From Gammaproteobacteria bacterium (GTDB taxonomy: Bacteria; Pseudomonadota; Gammaproteobacteria; Pseudomonadales; Balneatricaceae): 37,680 nucleotides of DNA. Location of the stretch: assembly GCA_024230095.1 (NCBI GenBank), contig JAAERS010000050.1:1-37680 (forward strand), read 5' to 3'. Below the pieces are notes generated by a model. The model had not been told where the DNA came from and made no database searches. It saw nothing but the letters and a program-made list of their open reading frames with translations. Positions within the stretch are counted from its first letter, which is position 1. The number at the start of each line of letters is the position of its first letter. Of this stretch, positions 27,818 to 37,576 are shown piece after piece. A program made the position numbers and the translations under genes.

Positions 27818-28735
27818 ATGCCAATTACCCTAGAACAGGTAATAAAAGATACCGAACAGGCCTTGCTCCAAGGCGATGTATTTTTTGGTCATGGTACAGA
27901 CAATGCATGGGATGAAGCGGTTTATTTGACCCTAGGTGCCTGTGGTTTGTCTTTGGACAGCAGTACTGATGTGCTGACCACAGAGGTGAACGAGACGCAA
28001 CAGGCAGTTATACAGCAGTGGTTAGTTCAGCGCATTGATAATCGAATGCCTCTGGCCTATTTATTGGGTTATACCTGGTTTGCCGGTGTGCAGTTTGCTG
28101 TTGCTGAAGAGGTCATTATTCCGCGTTCACCGATGGCTGAATTGATATTAACGCAATTTTCTCCCGTCTTACAGTGCCAACCTCAAAGGGCATTAGACTT
28201 GTGCTGTGGTAGTGGTTGTATCGGTATTGCTATGGCCTTGCAAATGGATATTGCGCAGGTAGATATGGTGGACATTTCGGCACCGGCTATTGCCTTGGCA
28301 GAACAGAATATAGCAGCCTATGAGCTGCAGCAAAGGGTGAAAGTTTACGATGCCAGCCTATATGAAGGTTTACCAACGGATAGTCGTTATGATTTGATTG
28401 TCAGTAATCCGCCTTATGTAGATGTCAATGACTTTGCTAGCATGCCGCAAGAATTTGAACATGAACCTGAGATGGCATTGGTTTCCGGTGTCGATGGTCT
28501 TGATCTAACCGCCACTATTTTAGCTGAGGCGGCCAACTGGTTGAGTGATGACGGTTTATTGGTCGTAGAGGTCGGCAATAGTGAAGTAGCCTTGCAAGAG
28601 CAACTACCAATGGTGCCATTTCTGTGGCTGGATTTAAGCAACGGCGGTAATGGTATATTCGCTTTGACGGCGGCCCAATGCCGGCAATGGCAAGAGGTAT
28701 TTATAGTTTGGCAACAAGACCGTTTAGGTGCTTAA
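27818..28735 (+). CDS. prmB: Ribosomal protein uL3 N5-glutamine methyltransferase PrmB
   Basis: Methylates a glutamine of ribosomal protein L3. 305 residues. The N-terminal helical domain (1-105) contains the RMPLAYLLG signature and VIIPRSP at its end; the SAM-binding fold starts with LDLCCGSGCIG (about 126-136), then VDISAPA and the catalytic NPPY (SNPPYVDVND) contacting the glutamine. NPPY with the PrmB-type RxPLAYLLG points to PrmB rather than PrmC. AAGGA is about 13 nt before the ATG, a long spacing. aroC follows after 128 bp with its own promoter; prmB-aroC is the order of E. coli. Confidence 0.94.
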   Translation: MPITLEQVIKDTEQALLQGDVFFGHGTDNAWDEAVYLTLGACGLSLDSSTDVLTTEVNETQQAVIQQWLVQRIDNRMPLAYLLGYTWFAGVQFAVAEEVIIPRSPMAELILTQFSPVLQCQPQRALDLCCGSGCIGIAMALQMDIAQVDMVDISAPAIALAEQNIAAYELQQRVKVYDASLYEGLPTDSRYDLIVSNPPYVDVNDFASMPQEFEHEPEMALVSGVDGLDLTATILAEAANWLSDDGLLVVEVGNSEVALQEQLPMVPFLWLDLSNGGNGIFALTAAQCRQWQEVFIVWQQDRLGA

Positions 28736-28749
28736 CTGCGCGAATGTGG

Positions 28750-28779
28750 CTGACAGGCTAAGCCTTGTTCAGTTATAAT
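28750..28779 (+). promoter_or_regulatory. Promoter of aroC (and tupABC)
   Basis: CTGACA (28750-28755) and TATAAT (28774-28779), 18 bp apart, match the sigma-70 consensus at 5/6 and 6/6. They lie 85 bp before the aroC ATG. No promoter of similar quality is seen between aroC and tupA. Confidence 0.65.
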
Positions 28780-28863
28780 TTGGTGTATTCGTATGGCTTT
28801 ATTTATTGCAGTCGGTAAACGTCTTCACGGTGTTACTGAGCTGCTCAATTTCTAGGATATATT

Positions 28864-29946
28864 ATGGCCGGTAATAGTTTCGGCAAATTGTTTACGGTAA
28901 CTACTTTTGGCGAAAGTCACGGACCCGCGTTAGGCGCCATTGTGGATGGCTGTCCTGCGGGTATTCCATTAACAGAAGCTGACCTACAGGTGGACTTAGA
29001 TCGTCGTAAACCTGGTACTTCTCGACATACGACCCAACGGCGTGAAGCCGATGCAGTAAAAATTATGTCAGGAGTATTTGAAGGCGTGACTACGGGTACG
29101 CCTATCGGTTTGATGATTGAAAATACCGACCAGCGATCCAAAGATTATGGCAACATTAAGGATCAATTCCGTCCCGCTCATGCGGATTACACCTATTTAC
29201 ATAAGTACGGAATTCGCGATTATCGCGGTGGTGGTCGATCTTCGGCTCGTGAAACTGCCATGCGTGTTGCTGCAGGGGGCATTGCCAAGAAATTCTTGGC
29301 CTCTCAGGGCATCGCTATCTATGGTTATCTTTCACAACTAGGGCCTATTGAACTAGCTTGTTCGCAGCCAGAAACCATTAATGACAATGCCTTCTTTTGT
29401 GGAGAACCGCAAAAGGTGAAGCAGTTAGAAGACTTTATGGATGCTTTGCGCAAGTCAGGCGACTCAATAGGTGCCGCCGTAACGGTGGTCGCCACGGGCG
29501 TTGCTCCGGGTCTTGGGGAGCCGGTATTTGACCGCTTAGATGCCGAATTGGCCCATGGTTTAATGAGTATCAATGCTGTCAAAGGCGTTGAAGTTGGTGA
29601 TGGCTTTGCCTCTGTTAACCAATACGGTAGTGCCCATCGAGACGAAATGGCACCCGATGGTTTTCTTTCTAATCATGCCGGTGGCATTTTAGGGGGTATT
29701 AGTAGTGGTCAAGACATTATCACGCGTATCGCGCTCAAGCCTACCTCGAGTCTGCACCTGCCCGGACAGTCTATTGATGTGCATGGCAACCCTGTAGAAG
29801 TTGTTACTAAAGGTCGTCATGACCCATGTGTTGGTATTCGTGCTACACCGATAGCGGAAGCCATGGTGGCATTGACCATCATGGATCATTTTCTACGGCA
29901 ACGGGGCCAGCAAGGCTGTCAGGCTAATGATGTGCCGCGAATTTAG
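28864..29946 (+). CDS. aroC: Chorismate synthase
   Basis: Last step of the shikimate pathway, from EPSP to chorismate with reduced FMN as cofactor. 360 residues, full length. Signatures: [54 protein letters not shown] and [14 protein letters not shown] is 7 nt before the ATG. A good promoter lies upstream. The tupA ATG is 19 bp after the stop with no terminator between, so tungstate uptake probably shares this transcript. Confidence 0.98.
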   Translation: MAGNSFGKLFTVTTFGESHGPALGAIVDGCPAGIPLTEADLQVDLDRRKPGTSRHTTQRREADAVKIMSGVFEGVTTGTPIGLMIENTDQRSKDYGNIKDQFRPAHADYTYLHKYGIRDYRGGGRSSARETAMRVAAGGIAKKFLASQGIAIYGYLSQLGPIELACSQPETINDNAFFCGEPQKVKQLEDFMDALRKSGDSIGAAVTVVATGVAPGLGEPVFDRLDAELAHGLMSINAVKGVEVGDGFASVNQYGSAHRDEMAPDGFLSNHAGGILGGISSGQDIITRIALKPTSSLHLPGQSIDVHGNPVEVVTKGRHDPCVGIRATPIAEAMVALTIMDHFLRQRGQQGCQANDVPRI

Positions 29947-29965
29947 TTAAGAGAGCTAACCTGTA

Positions 29966-30772
29966 ATGAAAAAGCCCTTGTTGGGAATTGGTTTTGCCCT
30001 ATGGAGTTTGCTTTCCATTTCTGTATTTGCACAAAACCCGAGTATTCGTTTGGCAACCACGACCAGTACTTACAATTCTGGTCTGCTGGATTACTTGTTG
30101 GCTGAGTTTCAGTCAGCGGAGGGTATTGAAGTGCAAGTTATTGCGGTTGGCACTGGCAAAGCGTTACGCATGGGTCAAAATGGTGATGTGGATGTGGTCA
30201 TGACTCATGCCCCAGATGCGGAAGCTAAATTTGTTGCCGATGGTCATGGTATTGAACCCCTAGGGGTAATGTACAATGACTTTATAATAGTAGGTCCACA
30301 ATCTGATCCAGCTTCACTGAGCAGTTTACATAGTGTAAGTGAAGGCTTGCAGGCTTTGGCTATTTCTGAACAGCGTTTCTTGTCCCGTGGAGATGATTCG
30401 GGTACCCACAAGAAAGAATTGCAATTATGGCAAAGCATAGAAGCTAAGCCAGGATTTTCGGGCTATCTCGAGTCTGGCCGTGGTATGGGACATACTTTGC
30501 AAATGGCTTCAGAACTACAAGGGTATACTTTGAGCGATCGTGGCACCTGGTTGGCCATGAAGGATAAACTGGACTTACAAGTTTTACTGCAGTCTGATCC
30601 TCGATTATTAAATCCATACCAAATAATCCTGATCAATCCGCAACACCATCCTCACGTCCAAGCTGACCTTGGGCGTCAGTTCCAACATTGGATGGTGAGT
30701 GAAGTGGGGCAGGCGGCGATTGGCGCCTTCCGTATCAATGGTGAAGCTCTGTTTGTGCCATCGGCGCGATAA
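29966..30772 (+). CDS. tupA: Tungstate-binding periplasmic protein TupA
   Basis: Substrate-binding part of a tungstate ABC importer, 268 residues. A signal peptide (positive MKK, hydrophobic core 4-20, likely cleavage after VFA, position 22) exports it. Ligand motifs typical of TupA are present: TTTSTYNSG (31-39), VIAVGTGKAL (58-67), VMYNDFIIVGP (101-111) and SRGDDSGTHKKE (140-151). These distinguish it from molybdate ModA. Gap to tupB 12 bp. TupA proteins are highly selective for tungstate over molybdate. Confidence 0.9.
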   Translation: MKKPLLGIGFALWSLLSISVFAQNPSIRLATTTSTYNSGLLDYLLAEFQSAEGIEVQVIAVGTGKALRMGQNGDVDVVMTHAPDAEAKFVADGHGIEPLGVMYNDFIIVGPQSDPASLSSLHSVSEGLQALAISEQRFLSRGDDSGTHKKELQLWQSIEAKPGFSGYLESGRGMGHTLQMASELQGYTLSDRGTWLAMKDKLDLQVLLQSDPRLLNPYQIILINPQHHPHVQADLGRQFQHWMVSEVGQAAIGAFRINGEALFVPSAR

Positions 30773-30784
30773 TCGAGATCGACT

Positions 30785-31495
30785 ATGACTGACATTTGGC
30801 ATACATTAATGCAAGCGCTAGCACAGCTAGCCAGTGGAGACAGCCAGTTATGGGGTATTGTTGGCGTTTCATTTAGTGTGTCTCTGTCAGCGCTCTTGAT
30901 TGCGTTGTTACCCGCGTTGAGCTTAGGTTTTATTCTAGCTTATTATCGTTTTCCCGGGCGATGGGTAGCCATTAGTTTGCTTAATAGCCTACTAGCGGTG
31001 CCGACGGTCGTAGTAGGGTTGGTCTTGTACATGTTGCTGTCGCGGGCTGGCCCTTTAGGTGATTACCATTTACTGTTTACTCAGCCAGCGATGGTGATTG
31101 GCCAAATTCTGTTGTGTTTTCCGTTATTGGTATCCATGAGCTTAAGTGCTTTTCAGGCTGCTGATCATCGAGTTTTGGAAACAGCGCGTACTTTAGGCGC
31201 CAATCGTTGGCAGGCATTTACCACTTTATTGTTTGAGGTTCGGTTTGCTCTTATGGCCGCTGTCGTGACCGCCTTTGGGCGTATCATTGCCGAAGTGGGT
31301 TGTGCCATGATGGTGGGGGGTAATATCCTTCATTATACCCGTAATATTACCACTGCTATTGCCTTAGAAACTGGCAAAGGCGAATTTGTTCAGGGCGTGG
31401 CTTTGGGTATTGTTTTGTTGAGTATGGCCTTGTTTATGAACGTAACTTTGGGCTGGATGCAAAGTAATAGCCGCGTGTTAAGGCAGGTTTCCTGA
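30785..31495 (+). CDS. tupB: Tungstate ABC transporter permease TupB
   Basis: 236 residues with five to six membrane helices. The cytoplasmic EAA loop, ETARTLGANRWQAF, contacts the ATPase, and FGRIIAEVGCAMMVGGNI is the conserved block of the TupB/ModB-like permeases. It lies between tupA and tupC; the stop overlaps the tupC ATG by one base (TGATG), so the two are coupled. Confidence 0.9.
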   Translation: MTDIWHTLMQALAQLASGDSQLWGIVGVSFSVSLSALLIALLPALSLGFILAYYRFPGRWVAISLLNSLLAVPTVVVGLVLYMLLSRAGPLGDYHLLFTQPAMVIGQILLCFPLLVSMSLSAFQAADHRVLETARTLGANRWQAFTTLLFEVRFALMAAVVTAFGRIIAEVGCAMMVGGNILHYTRNITTAIALETGKGEFVQGVALGIVLLSMALFMNVTLGWMQSNSRVLRQVS

Positions 31496-32118
31496 TGCGT
31501 TTGCAGCTTACCAATGTCAGTCAGAAATACGGTGCTGAACGCCTATTTAGTATCCCTAGTGCCACTTTGCATAGTGGTCAAGCGGTTCATTTGCATGGTG
31601 CTAATGGTGCGGGTAAATCTACTCTAATGAAAATTATGGCCGGTCTACAGACACCCACTACGGGTAAAGTAGATAGGTTGTTCGAAATGGGTGAAAAAAC
31701 CAACCGACAAGCGGTCATCTATTTGCATCAGCAAACCTATCTATTTGATACCGATGTGCGTGCCAATGTGGAATACGGTTTGAAACTGCGCGGCGAGAAG
31801 AATCCGCGCAAGGTGGATGAGGCACTGACTTGGGCGCGCCTTGATCATATTCAAGACCGAGCCGCTTATCACCTCTCTGGCGGAGAGCGTCAGCGTCTAG
31901 CCTTGGCAAGGGCTCTGGTATTGAATCCTCAGATTATTCTTCTGGATGAACCCAGTAGTAATCTAGATGCCGCATCTATAGAGCGCATTCAGGAAATGTT
32001 GGCTGATCTAAAAAACCGCGGTGCCGGTTATCTATTGGCCTGTCACCAGAAAAACCTGATGGGCCAGTACTGTGATCAAAATTGGTACTTGAGCGAAAGT
32101 CAGTTGGTTGTTGATTAG
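31495..32118 (+). CDS. tupC: Tungstate ABC transporter ATP-binding protein TupC
   Basis: 207 residues, a minimal ABC ATPase: Walker A GANGAGKST (35-43), Q-loop near LHQQTY, signature LSGGERQRL, Walker B IILLDEPSSNLD and the switch histidine in ACHQKN. It ends soon after the ATPase core and lacks the C-terminal mop domain of molybdate ATPase ModC, so it has no oxyanion-sensing part of its own. GCAGG lies before the ATG. Last gene of tupABC. Confidence 0.9.
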   Translation: MRLQLTNVSQKYGAERLFSIPSATLHSGQAVHLHGANGAGKSTLMKIMAGLQTPTTGKVDRLFEMGEKTNRQAVIYLHQQTYLFDTDVRANVEYGLKLRGEKNPRKVDEALTWARLDHIQDRAAYHLSGGERQRLALARALVLNPQIILLDEPSSNLDAASIERIQEMLADLKNRGAGYLLACHQKNLMGQYCDQNWYLSESQLVVD

Positions 32119-32130
32119 AATTGTTTATAA

Positions 32131-32149
32131 CGGGCTGGATTAGGGCCCG
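32131..32149. terminator. Possible weak bidirectional terminator, tupC / YecA-like gene
   Basis: CGGGC / GCCCG stem with a 9-nt loop in the 46-bp gap between two convergent stops. On the minus strand it is followed by TTATAAA, on the plus strand by no T run. A weak call made mainly from position. Confidence 0.3.
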
Positions 32150-32164
32150 CTGTGGCGAAGTTAG

Positions 32165-32809
32165 TTAATGGTGACGTTTTTTGAAGCCTTTTTTTGGCCC
32201 ACTTTTACCATTGAACCCTTTTTGAAATTTAGGCTTGTCACCGGGTACACGAAACAGTAGAAATAAGTCTTGTACTAGCTCAGGAATTTGCTCACATAAT
32301 TGCTGGCAAAACTTGGGCTCGCTGCGTAGTTCAGCCAATTCCTTATCCTCATCTAAGTTGGCAGTTAACATAAAAGGCAGCAAGCTTTCTGCAACAATGT
32401 CTTCGTGTTGCTCAAACCAAGCGTCCTCTTGGCTGAACACCACTTCCATAAAACCTTGCGCCCAATATTCCAGCAGACAGTCACCTTCTTCATCTAGCTC
32501 TAGGGTTAGGTCACAGGGCAGGTCGACAATGATATCGGATTCTAAGCAGTTACGAATATAGTTATTTTCCTGGCGCATTAAGTCCAGCATGGCGGGGTCT
32601 ATGTGACAGGCACTGGATAGCGGATTTTCAGCTAACACATTGGTCAACCATTCCGTTTCCGTCATGGGTTTAGGGCTCACATTGAGAGCACACAGATAGC
32701 CATGAAGGGCGATATAGTCCAGTGCCTCCTCTTTTAGATTGTCTGACAGTAAATACTCGTCAAGTAGATCTAATTGCTCGTCTGTTAAAGGTTCACATGA
32801 GTATGGCAT
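32165..32809 (-). CDS. YecA/UPF0149-like protein with basic tail
   Basis: 214 residues from ATG 32809, which fits the family N-terminus (LTDEQLDLLDEYL); TTG 32854 would add 15. The blocks EEALDYIALHGYLCALNVSP, then ETEWL, and EYWAQGFMEVVF are those of the YecA/UPF0149 group. E. coli YecA ends in a zinc-binding SEC-C motif; here no CxCx8C is present and the protein instead ends in a Lys/Gly/Phe-rich basic tail (FQKGFNGKSGPKKGFKKRHH) on an otherwise very acidic body. Such a tail could bind nucleic acid or ribosomes. It diverges from recQ. Confidence 0.75.
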   Translation of the reverse strand: MPYSCEPLTDEQLDLLDEYLLSDNLKEEALDYIALHGYLCALNVSPKPMTETEWLTNVLAENPLSSACHIDPAMLDLMRQENNYIRNCLESDIIVDLPCDLTLELDEEGDCLLEYWAQGFMEVVFSQEDAWFEQHEDIVAESLLPFMLTANLDEDKELAELRSEPKFCQQLCEQIPELVQDLFLLFRVPGDKPKFQKGFNGKSGPKKGFKKRHH

Positions 32810-32915
32810 GACCAATTGTCTCGCAGCGGGTAATGAACGCTCATTGTACCTCAATTTGGCTTATTTGGGCATTATCTAATGACTTACACTGCGGCCTCAA
32901 GGATAATAGCGCGCC

Positions 32916-34721
32916 ATGTATGACAGTCCTCAAACACTATTGCTCAATTTATTTGGTTACGAACAATTTCGTGGTCAACAAGCGGCTATAATTAATCACC
33001 TCGTTGATGGTGGTGATGCTTTGGTATTAATGCCAACTGGTGGTGGTAAATCACTGTGTTTTCAGATACCTGCTTTAATACGTCCTGGCATGGGGGTGGT
33101 GATTTCGCCGCTGATTGCACTAATGCAGGATCAAGTAATGGCTTTGCAGCAGTTGGGTGTTAAAGCCCAGACTTTGCATTCGGCTATGGACTGGCAAACC
33201 CAACAGCATATTGAGCAACAAGCACTCAATGGTGAGTTGCAGATGCTATATGTTTCGCCTGAAAGGCTATTGAGTCAACGTTGCTTAGATATGCTCAAGG
33301 CCGTTCCCATCAGTCTGTTTGCAATTGATGAAGCCCATTGCGTGTCTCAATGGGGGCATGACTTCCGACCTGAATACTTGCAACTAGATTGCCTGCAGCA
33401 GTCATTTCCAAAAGTACCAAGAGTTGCCTTAACGGCGACTGCCGATGGACCTACTCAGGCGGAAATGGTTAAGCGTTTGCACTTACAGCAGGCCCAACAG
33501 TTTATTAGCAGTTTTGATCGTCCTAACATTCGTTATCGTGTTCTGCAAAAACAAAAGGGAAAGCAGCAGCTATTGCACTTTATTCAGTCTCAGCATCAAG
33601 ACAGTGCAGGCATTGTATACTGTGGTTCACGTAAAAAGGTGGATGAGCTGGCACACTGGTTGAGCCAATCTGGGGTTACCGCTTTACCTTATCATGCTGG
33701 CATGAGCGCTGATCATCGCAATCAGAATCAAACGCGTTTTCTGCAAGAAGACGGTTTGGTGATGGTGGCTACCATCGCTTTTGGCATGGGTATCGATAAA
33801 CCTAACGTACGCTTTGTGGCCCATACAGACTTGCCTAAGAGTATTGAGTCTTACTATCAGGAAACGGGCCGAGCTGGGCGCGATGGCTTGCCTGCTGATG
33901 CATGGATGATCTATGGCTTACAGGATGTGGTTTGGTTGCGTCAGCGCTTACTTGAATCGGAAATGGACGAAGCCATCAAGCGCTCTGAACAAGGCAAATT
34001 AGACGCCATGCTTGGCTTGTGTGAAGTGACCTCATGTCGGCGGCAGGTTTTGCTGGCTTATTTTGGTGAAAATTTAAAAGACGCCTGCGGTAACTGTGAC
34101 AATTGCTTGGAACCTGTGGCGACCTTTGATGGCACAGAAGTGGCGCGTAAAGCACTCTCATGTGTGTATCGTAGTGGTCAACGCTTTGGGGTTAGTCATC
34201 TAGTCGATATTCTATTAGGTAAACCAACGGACAAGATTAAACAGGCCAGCCACGATAAACTGAGCACTTTTGCTATTGGTCAGGAACTGGATCAAAAACA
34301 ATGGCGATCCGTATTTCGCCAGTTGTTAGCTCAGGGAATGATTGCCAGCGACCCTACAGTATATGGCGGTATCAAGCTCATGCCACAATGCCGGCCATTG
34401 CTGAAGGGGGAACAAAGCATTCAGCTGCGTTTGGATCGCAAGGTATCTAGCAAGGCTGGTAAAAAGCAACGTACACCAGTAGCGGCAGAAGACCTGGGTT
34501 TGTGGCAAAGCTTACGCGACCAGCGTATGGCCTTGGCTCAAGAGCAGTCAGTGCCACCTTATGTTATTTTTAGTGATGCGACCTTATTAGCCATGATCGA
34601 GATGAAGCCCATAAATCTTGCGCAAATGAGTCACGTGCCGGGTGTGGGCGAAAAGAAGTTGGATCGTTACGGAGATACCTTTTTGGGTGTGCTTGCAGAA
34701 CATGAGCGAGCGCTTGCCTAG
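32916..34721 (+). CDS. recQ: ATP-dependent DNA helicase RecQ
   Basis: A 3'-5' helicase of the RecF pathway, 601 residues (E. coli 609). Helicase domain: Walker A PTGGGKS (40-46, K45), DEAH (138-141) and the RecQ aromatic loop [17 protein letters not shown], then GMGIDKPNV and [10 protein letters not shown]. The RQC zinc site follows, with cysteines in CRRQ and ACGNCDNC, a winged helix, and a C-terminal HRDC domain (about 525-601, with [13 protein letters not shown]). All domains are present. AAGGAT lies 12 nt before the ATG. No SOS box is visible in front. Confidence 0.97.
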   Translation: MYDSPQTLLLNLFGYEQFRGQQAAIINHLVDGGDALVLMPTGGGKSLCFQIPALIRPGMGVVISPLIALMQDQVMALQQLGVKAQTLHSAMDWQTQQHIEQQALNGELQMLYVSPERLLSQRCLDMLKAVPISLFAIDEAHCVSQWGHDFRPEYLQLDCLQQSFPKVPRVALTATADGPTQAEMVKRLHLQQAQQFISSFDRPNIRYRVLQKQKGKQQLLHFIQSQHQDSAGIVYCGSRKKVDELAHWLSQSGVTALPYHAGMSADHRNQNQTRFLQEDGLVMVATIAFGMGIDKPNVRFVAHTDLPKSIESYYQETGRAGRDGLPADAWMIYGLQDVVWLRQRLLESEMDEAIKRSEQGKLDAMLGLCEVTSCRRQVLLAYFGENLKDACGNCDNCLEPVATFDGTEVARKALSCVYRSGQRFGVSHLVDILLGKPTDKIKQASHDKLSTFAIGQELDQKQWRSVFRQLLAQGMIASDPTVYGGIKLMPQCRPLLKGEQSIQLRLDRKVSSKAGKKQRTPVAAEDLGLWQSLRDQRMALAQEQSVPPYVIFSDATLLAMIEMKPINLAQMSHVPGVGEKKLDRYGDTFLGVLAEHERALA

Positions 34722-34863
34722 TCGCCAAAGCCTAGCCCTTTCTTAAACACTCGGGCAGGAACTTCAAAGACGATTATTTCTGCAACCCCCAAGTCTTGCG
34801 GAAGCAATAGAACCCGTTTGTATGTTAAAATTCCATTCAAATTAGCCCACTTTAAAGAACCCC

Positions 34864-35400
34864 ATGGCAAGTTTACAAGAGCAATTACTCAAAGCTGGTT
34901 TGGCCAACGAAAAACAGGCTAAGCAGGCTACCAAGGCCAAGAAGAAGAAATCTAGGGATCAGCGTAAAGGCGTTGATACTGGTGAATCAGCGACTGATCG
35001 TGCAGTTCGTGAGAAGCAAGCCAAGGTTGCTCGATCTAAGCAATTGAATGCGCAACGTGATGCCGAACAACAAGCCAAAGAAAAGGTGGCTCAGGTAAAA
35101 CAAATGGTAGAAGGCTGCCGTTTGGATATTAGTGATGGCGAGCAAGCCTATAACTTTGTCGACGGTAAAGCTATTAAGAAACTTTACGTTAGCAAAGAAC
35201 AACAGGCCTCTTTGAGCCGCGGCCATCTAGTGATTGTCGGTATCGGTGGTGAGTACAGTGTGGTACCCACTAATGTGGGTGAGCGAGCACTGCAACGTAC
35301 CGAGCGGGTATTGGTGGTAAAGGCTGATAACGCCGAGCAGCTAGTCGATGACAATGATCCCTATGCGGATTATGTTATTCCAGATGACTTAATGTGGTAA
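34864..35400 (+). CDS. DUF2058 family protein (YaiL-like)
   Basis: 178 residues. It starts [11 protein letters not shown], then a long charged Lys/Gln helix (15-85), a small beta domain ([12 protein letters not shown]) and the C-terminal signature [14 protein letters not shown]. These match E. coli YaiL and the DUF2058 family, described as nucleoprotein- or polynucleotide-associated but without proven function. The ATG follows CCC and has no obvious Shine-Dalgarno. ttcA starts 8 bp after the stop, so the two are co-transcribed. Confidence 0.88.
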   Translation: MASLQEQLLKAGLANEKQAKQATKAKKKKSRDQRKGVDTGESATDRAVREKQAKVARSKQLNAQRDAEQQAKEKVAQVKQMVEGCRLDISDGEQAYNFVDGKAIKKLYVSKEQQASLSRGHLVIVGIGGEYSVVPTNVGERALQRTERVLVVKADNAEQLVDDNDPYADYVIPDDLMW

Positions 35401-35408
35401 GTAAGGCC

Positions 35409-36314
35409 ATGGTTGATATTTATAGCCCCAGATCAGAGCAAGAGTCTGAGAGACCTATAGACAAGGTTTCAGGTGTTGCTGAGTTTGAGCAAGCCAAAAC
35501 CGTTAAACAACGTTTGAATAAGCTACAAAAGCGCTTGCGACGTGATGTGGGCAAAGCCATTGAGCACTACGCCATGATTGAAGCAGGAGATAAAGTGATG
35601 GTGTGTTTGTCAGGTGGCAAAGACTCCTACACTATGCTGGATATTCTGCTCAACTTGCAAAAAAGCGCGCCGCTGTCATTTGATATAGTGGCTGTCAATT
35701 TAGACCAAAAACAACCAGGTTTTCCGGCACAGGTATTACCTGAATATTTGCGCAGCTTAGGCGTTGATTACCATGTTATTGAGCGTGATACCTACAGTGT
35801 TGTAAAGGCTGTAGTACCTGAAGGTAAGACCACTTGTGGTTTATGCTCACGTATGCGACGCGGTACCCTGTATCGCTGGGCCGAAGAAAACGCCATTACC
35901 AAAATTGCGCTTGGCCATCACCGGGATGACATTCTGCAAACTCTGTTTTTGAATATGTTCCATGGCGGTAAGCTAAAAGCCATGCCGGCTCGCCTGCTAA
36001 GTGATGATGGTAAACACACGGTAATTCGTCCTCTGGCTTACGCTCGTGAAGATGATATCGCGGCCTATGCTGAACTAAAACAGTTTCCTATCATTCCTTG
36101 TAACCTTTGTGGTTCGCAGGAAAATTTGCAACGCCAGCATATCAAAGGTATGTTGCAGGACTGGCAAGCTAGGTACCCCGGGCGTATTGAGAATATGGCC
36201 ACGGCCCTGCAAAATGTGGTGCCCTCACATTTAATGGATCGCCAACAACATGATTTTACTGCTACTGACAAAGCCAAAGATCAAGCTGTTGGTTTAGATG
36301 TGTTGAGTTTATAG
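35409..36314 (+). CDS. ttcA: tRNA 2-thiocytidine(32) synthetase TtcA
   Basis: An iron-sulfur, ATP-dependent enzyme that thiolates cytidine 32 of certain tRNAs. 301 residues. PP-loop SGGKDS (68-73); cluster cysteines C143 and C146 (TTCGLCSRM) and C231 (CNLCGSQ), equal to C122, C125 and C213 as I recall for E. coli. [12 protein letters not shown] is the adenylation-side motif. ATG 35409 gives the shorter form; GTG 35394 overlaps the DUF2058 gene and also reads in frame. AAGG is only 2 nt before the ATG, too close to decide. No terminator was seen in the 65 bp to the convergent apt. Confidence 0.95.
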   Translation: MVDIYSPRSEQESERPIDKVSGVAEFEQAKTVKQRLNKLQKRLRRDVGKAIEHYAMIEAGDKVMVCLSGGKDSYTMLDILLNLQKSAPLSFDIVAVNLDQKQPGFPAQVLPEYLRSLGVDYHVIERDTYSVVKAVVPEGKTTCGLCSRMRRGTLYRWAEENAITKIALGHHRDDILQTLFLNMFHGGKLKAMPARLLSDDGKHTVIRPLAYAREDDIAAYAELKQFPIIPCNLCGSQENLQRQHIKGMLQDWQARYPGRIENMATALQNVVPSHLMDRQQHDFTATDKAKDQAVGLDVLSL

Positions 36315-36379
36315 GCCGTTTTATATTGGTGTATCAGAATTAAATTTGAACTGTGGTTTAATCGAATTTGTGTACTTTT

Positions 36380-36910
36380 TTAGAAAGCACATAAACTGAA
36401 GCAGGGTATGCCAACTTCCGCAACACGAGCACTGCCACCTAAATCAGGTAGGTCCACAATAGCAGCCACCTCTGTTACTTCGGCGCCAAGACGTTTAATC
36501 AAACTAATAGCCGCCATTAAAGTGCCGCCCGTAGCAATAAGGTCATCAAATAATAATACCTTATCTCCAGGACCGCAGGAATCAGTTTGCATCTCGACGG
36601 TGGTGGTGCCGTACTCAAGGGTGTAGTCTTCGCTAATGCAAGCACCAGGCAACTTGCCTTTTTTACGAACCAGAATAAGAGGGATGTTGAGCTGATAAGC
36701 TACGATAGAAGCGGCTAAAAAGCCACGTGCATCAATACATGCTATATGGCTGATCTGGGTATTCTTGAAGCGCGAGCAAAGTTCATCTACCAGGTAGTGA
36801 AGCACTTTCGGATCCTTGAAAAGAGGGGTGATGTCACGAAAGGTGACACCCGCTTCTGGCCAATCTTGGACGGCGCGGATGACGTTGCGTAAATCGATAT
36901 CTTGACTCAT
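36380..36910 (-). CDS. apt: Adenine phosphoribosyltransferase
   Basis: Salvages adenine to AMP with PRPP. 176 residues. GVTFRDITPL at the N-terminus, ACIDARGF as the second active-site loop, VRKKGKLPG, and the PRPP motif VLLFDDLIATGGT (118-130) are all as in other Apt enzymes. GGAG lies 6 nt before ATG 36910. It follows the TauE/SafE-type gene by 15 bp, so it is the last gene of a ccoS - TauE/SafE - apt transcript. Confidence 0.97.
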   Translation of the reverse strand: MSQDIDLRNVIRAVQDWPEAGVTFRDITPLFKDPKVLHYLVDELCSRFKNTQISHIACIDARGFLAASIVAYQLNIPLILVRKKGKLPGACISEDYTLEYGTTTVEMQTDSCGPGDKVLLFDDLIATGGTLMAAISLIKRLGAEVTEVAAIVDLPDLGGSARVAEVGIPCFSLCAF

Positions 36911-36925
36911 GTTCTACTCCAGAAA

Positions 36926-37576
36926 CTAGGACCATATTGGCAGGGTGTACAACCCCAATGCTATCATGCTCAGACCCAATATACGTTGGCTTATGGCATT
37001 GCGTAAAAGGGCTTTCATTTGTTGTGCCAGTATACCACTGGCAAGGTTGGCAGGTAATGTCCCCACCCCAAAAGCGAGCATTAGCATGGCACTTTCTTGC
37101 CAACTGCCAGCACTTGATGCCCAGATGAGGCTGGAGTATATGAGCCCGCAAGGCAACCAGCCCCAAAGCATTCCCAAGGCCAGAGCTTGAGTCAGATTTT
37201 TTATCGGCATTAAGCGTTTGGTTAGGGGTTGAATATATTGCCAGATGCCTTTGCCAATAACTTCAATGCGGCGCACACCTTGCCAAATCTGGGCAATGGA
37301 TAAACCCATCAGAATGAGCATGAACCCTGCCAAGAAAAGGCTTTCTTGCAAGTAACTATTGAGCCCTATGAGCGCAGCTAAGCTACCTACTAAAGCACCA
37401 ATAAAAGTATAGCTCAGCAGGCGACCTAGGTTGAAGGCGAGGCTAAAGGTGATAGCTTGGCTATCATCATGTTTTACACCTAGAGTAAGTGCCGCGCTGA
37501 TGCCTCCGCACATGCCAATACAATGACCAGCGCCGGCAAACCCGATTGCCACAGCGGCTAATAGTTCTGCGCTCAT
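36926..37576 (-). CDS. TauE/SafE (UreH/DsbD_2-like) membrane protein linked to cbb3 oxidase genes
   Basis: 216 residues, six predicted membrane helices. The first helix carries GHCIGMCGG (17-25, cysteines 19 and 23), a later one ends in WLPCGLIYS; this CxxxC plus LPCG pattern is typical of the sulfite exporter TauE/SafE proteins encoded beside ccoGHIS in gammaproteobacteria. The cysteines suggest thiol or metal, perhaps copper, handling during cytochrome cbb3 oxidase assembly; this is inference. The start overlaps the ccoS stop (ATGA). Confidence 0.85.
   Translation of the reverse strand: MSAELLAAVAIGFAGAGHCIGMCGGISAALTLGVKHDDSQAITFSLAFNLGRLLSYTFIGALVGSLAALIGLNSYLQESLFLAGFMLILMGLSIAQIWQGVRRIEVIGKGIWQYIQPLTKRLMPIKNLTQALALGMLWGWLPCGLIYSSLIWASSAGSWQESAMLMLAFGVGTLPANLASGILAQQMKALLRNAISQRILGLSMIALGLYTLPIWS

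Noticed and set aside
35394-35408. GTG start of ttcA overlapping the DUF2058 gene
   Set aside because: No Shine-Dalgarno before it; kept only as an alternative to ATG 35409.
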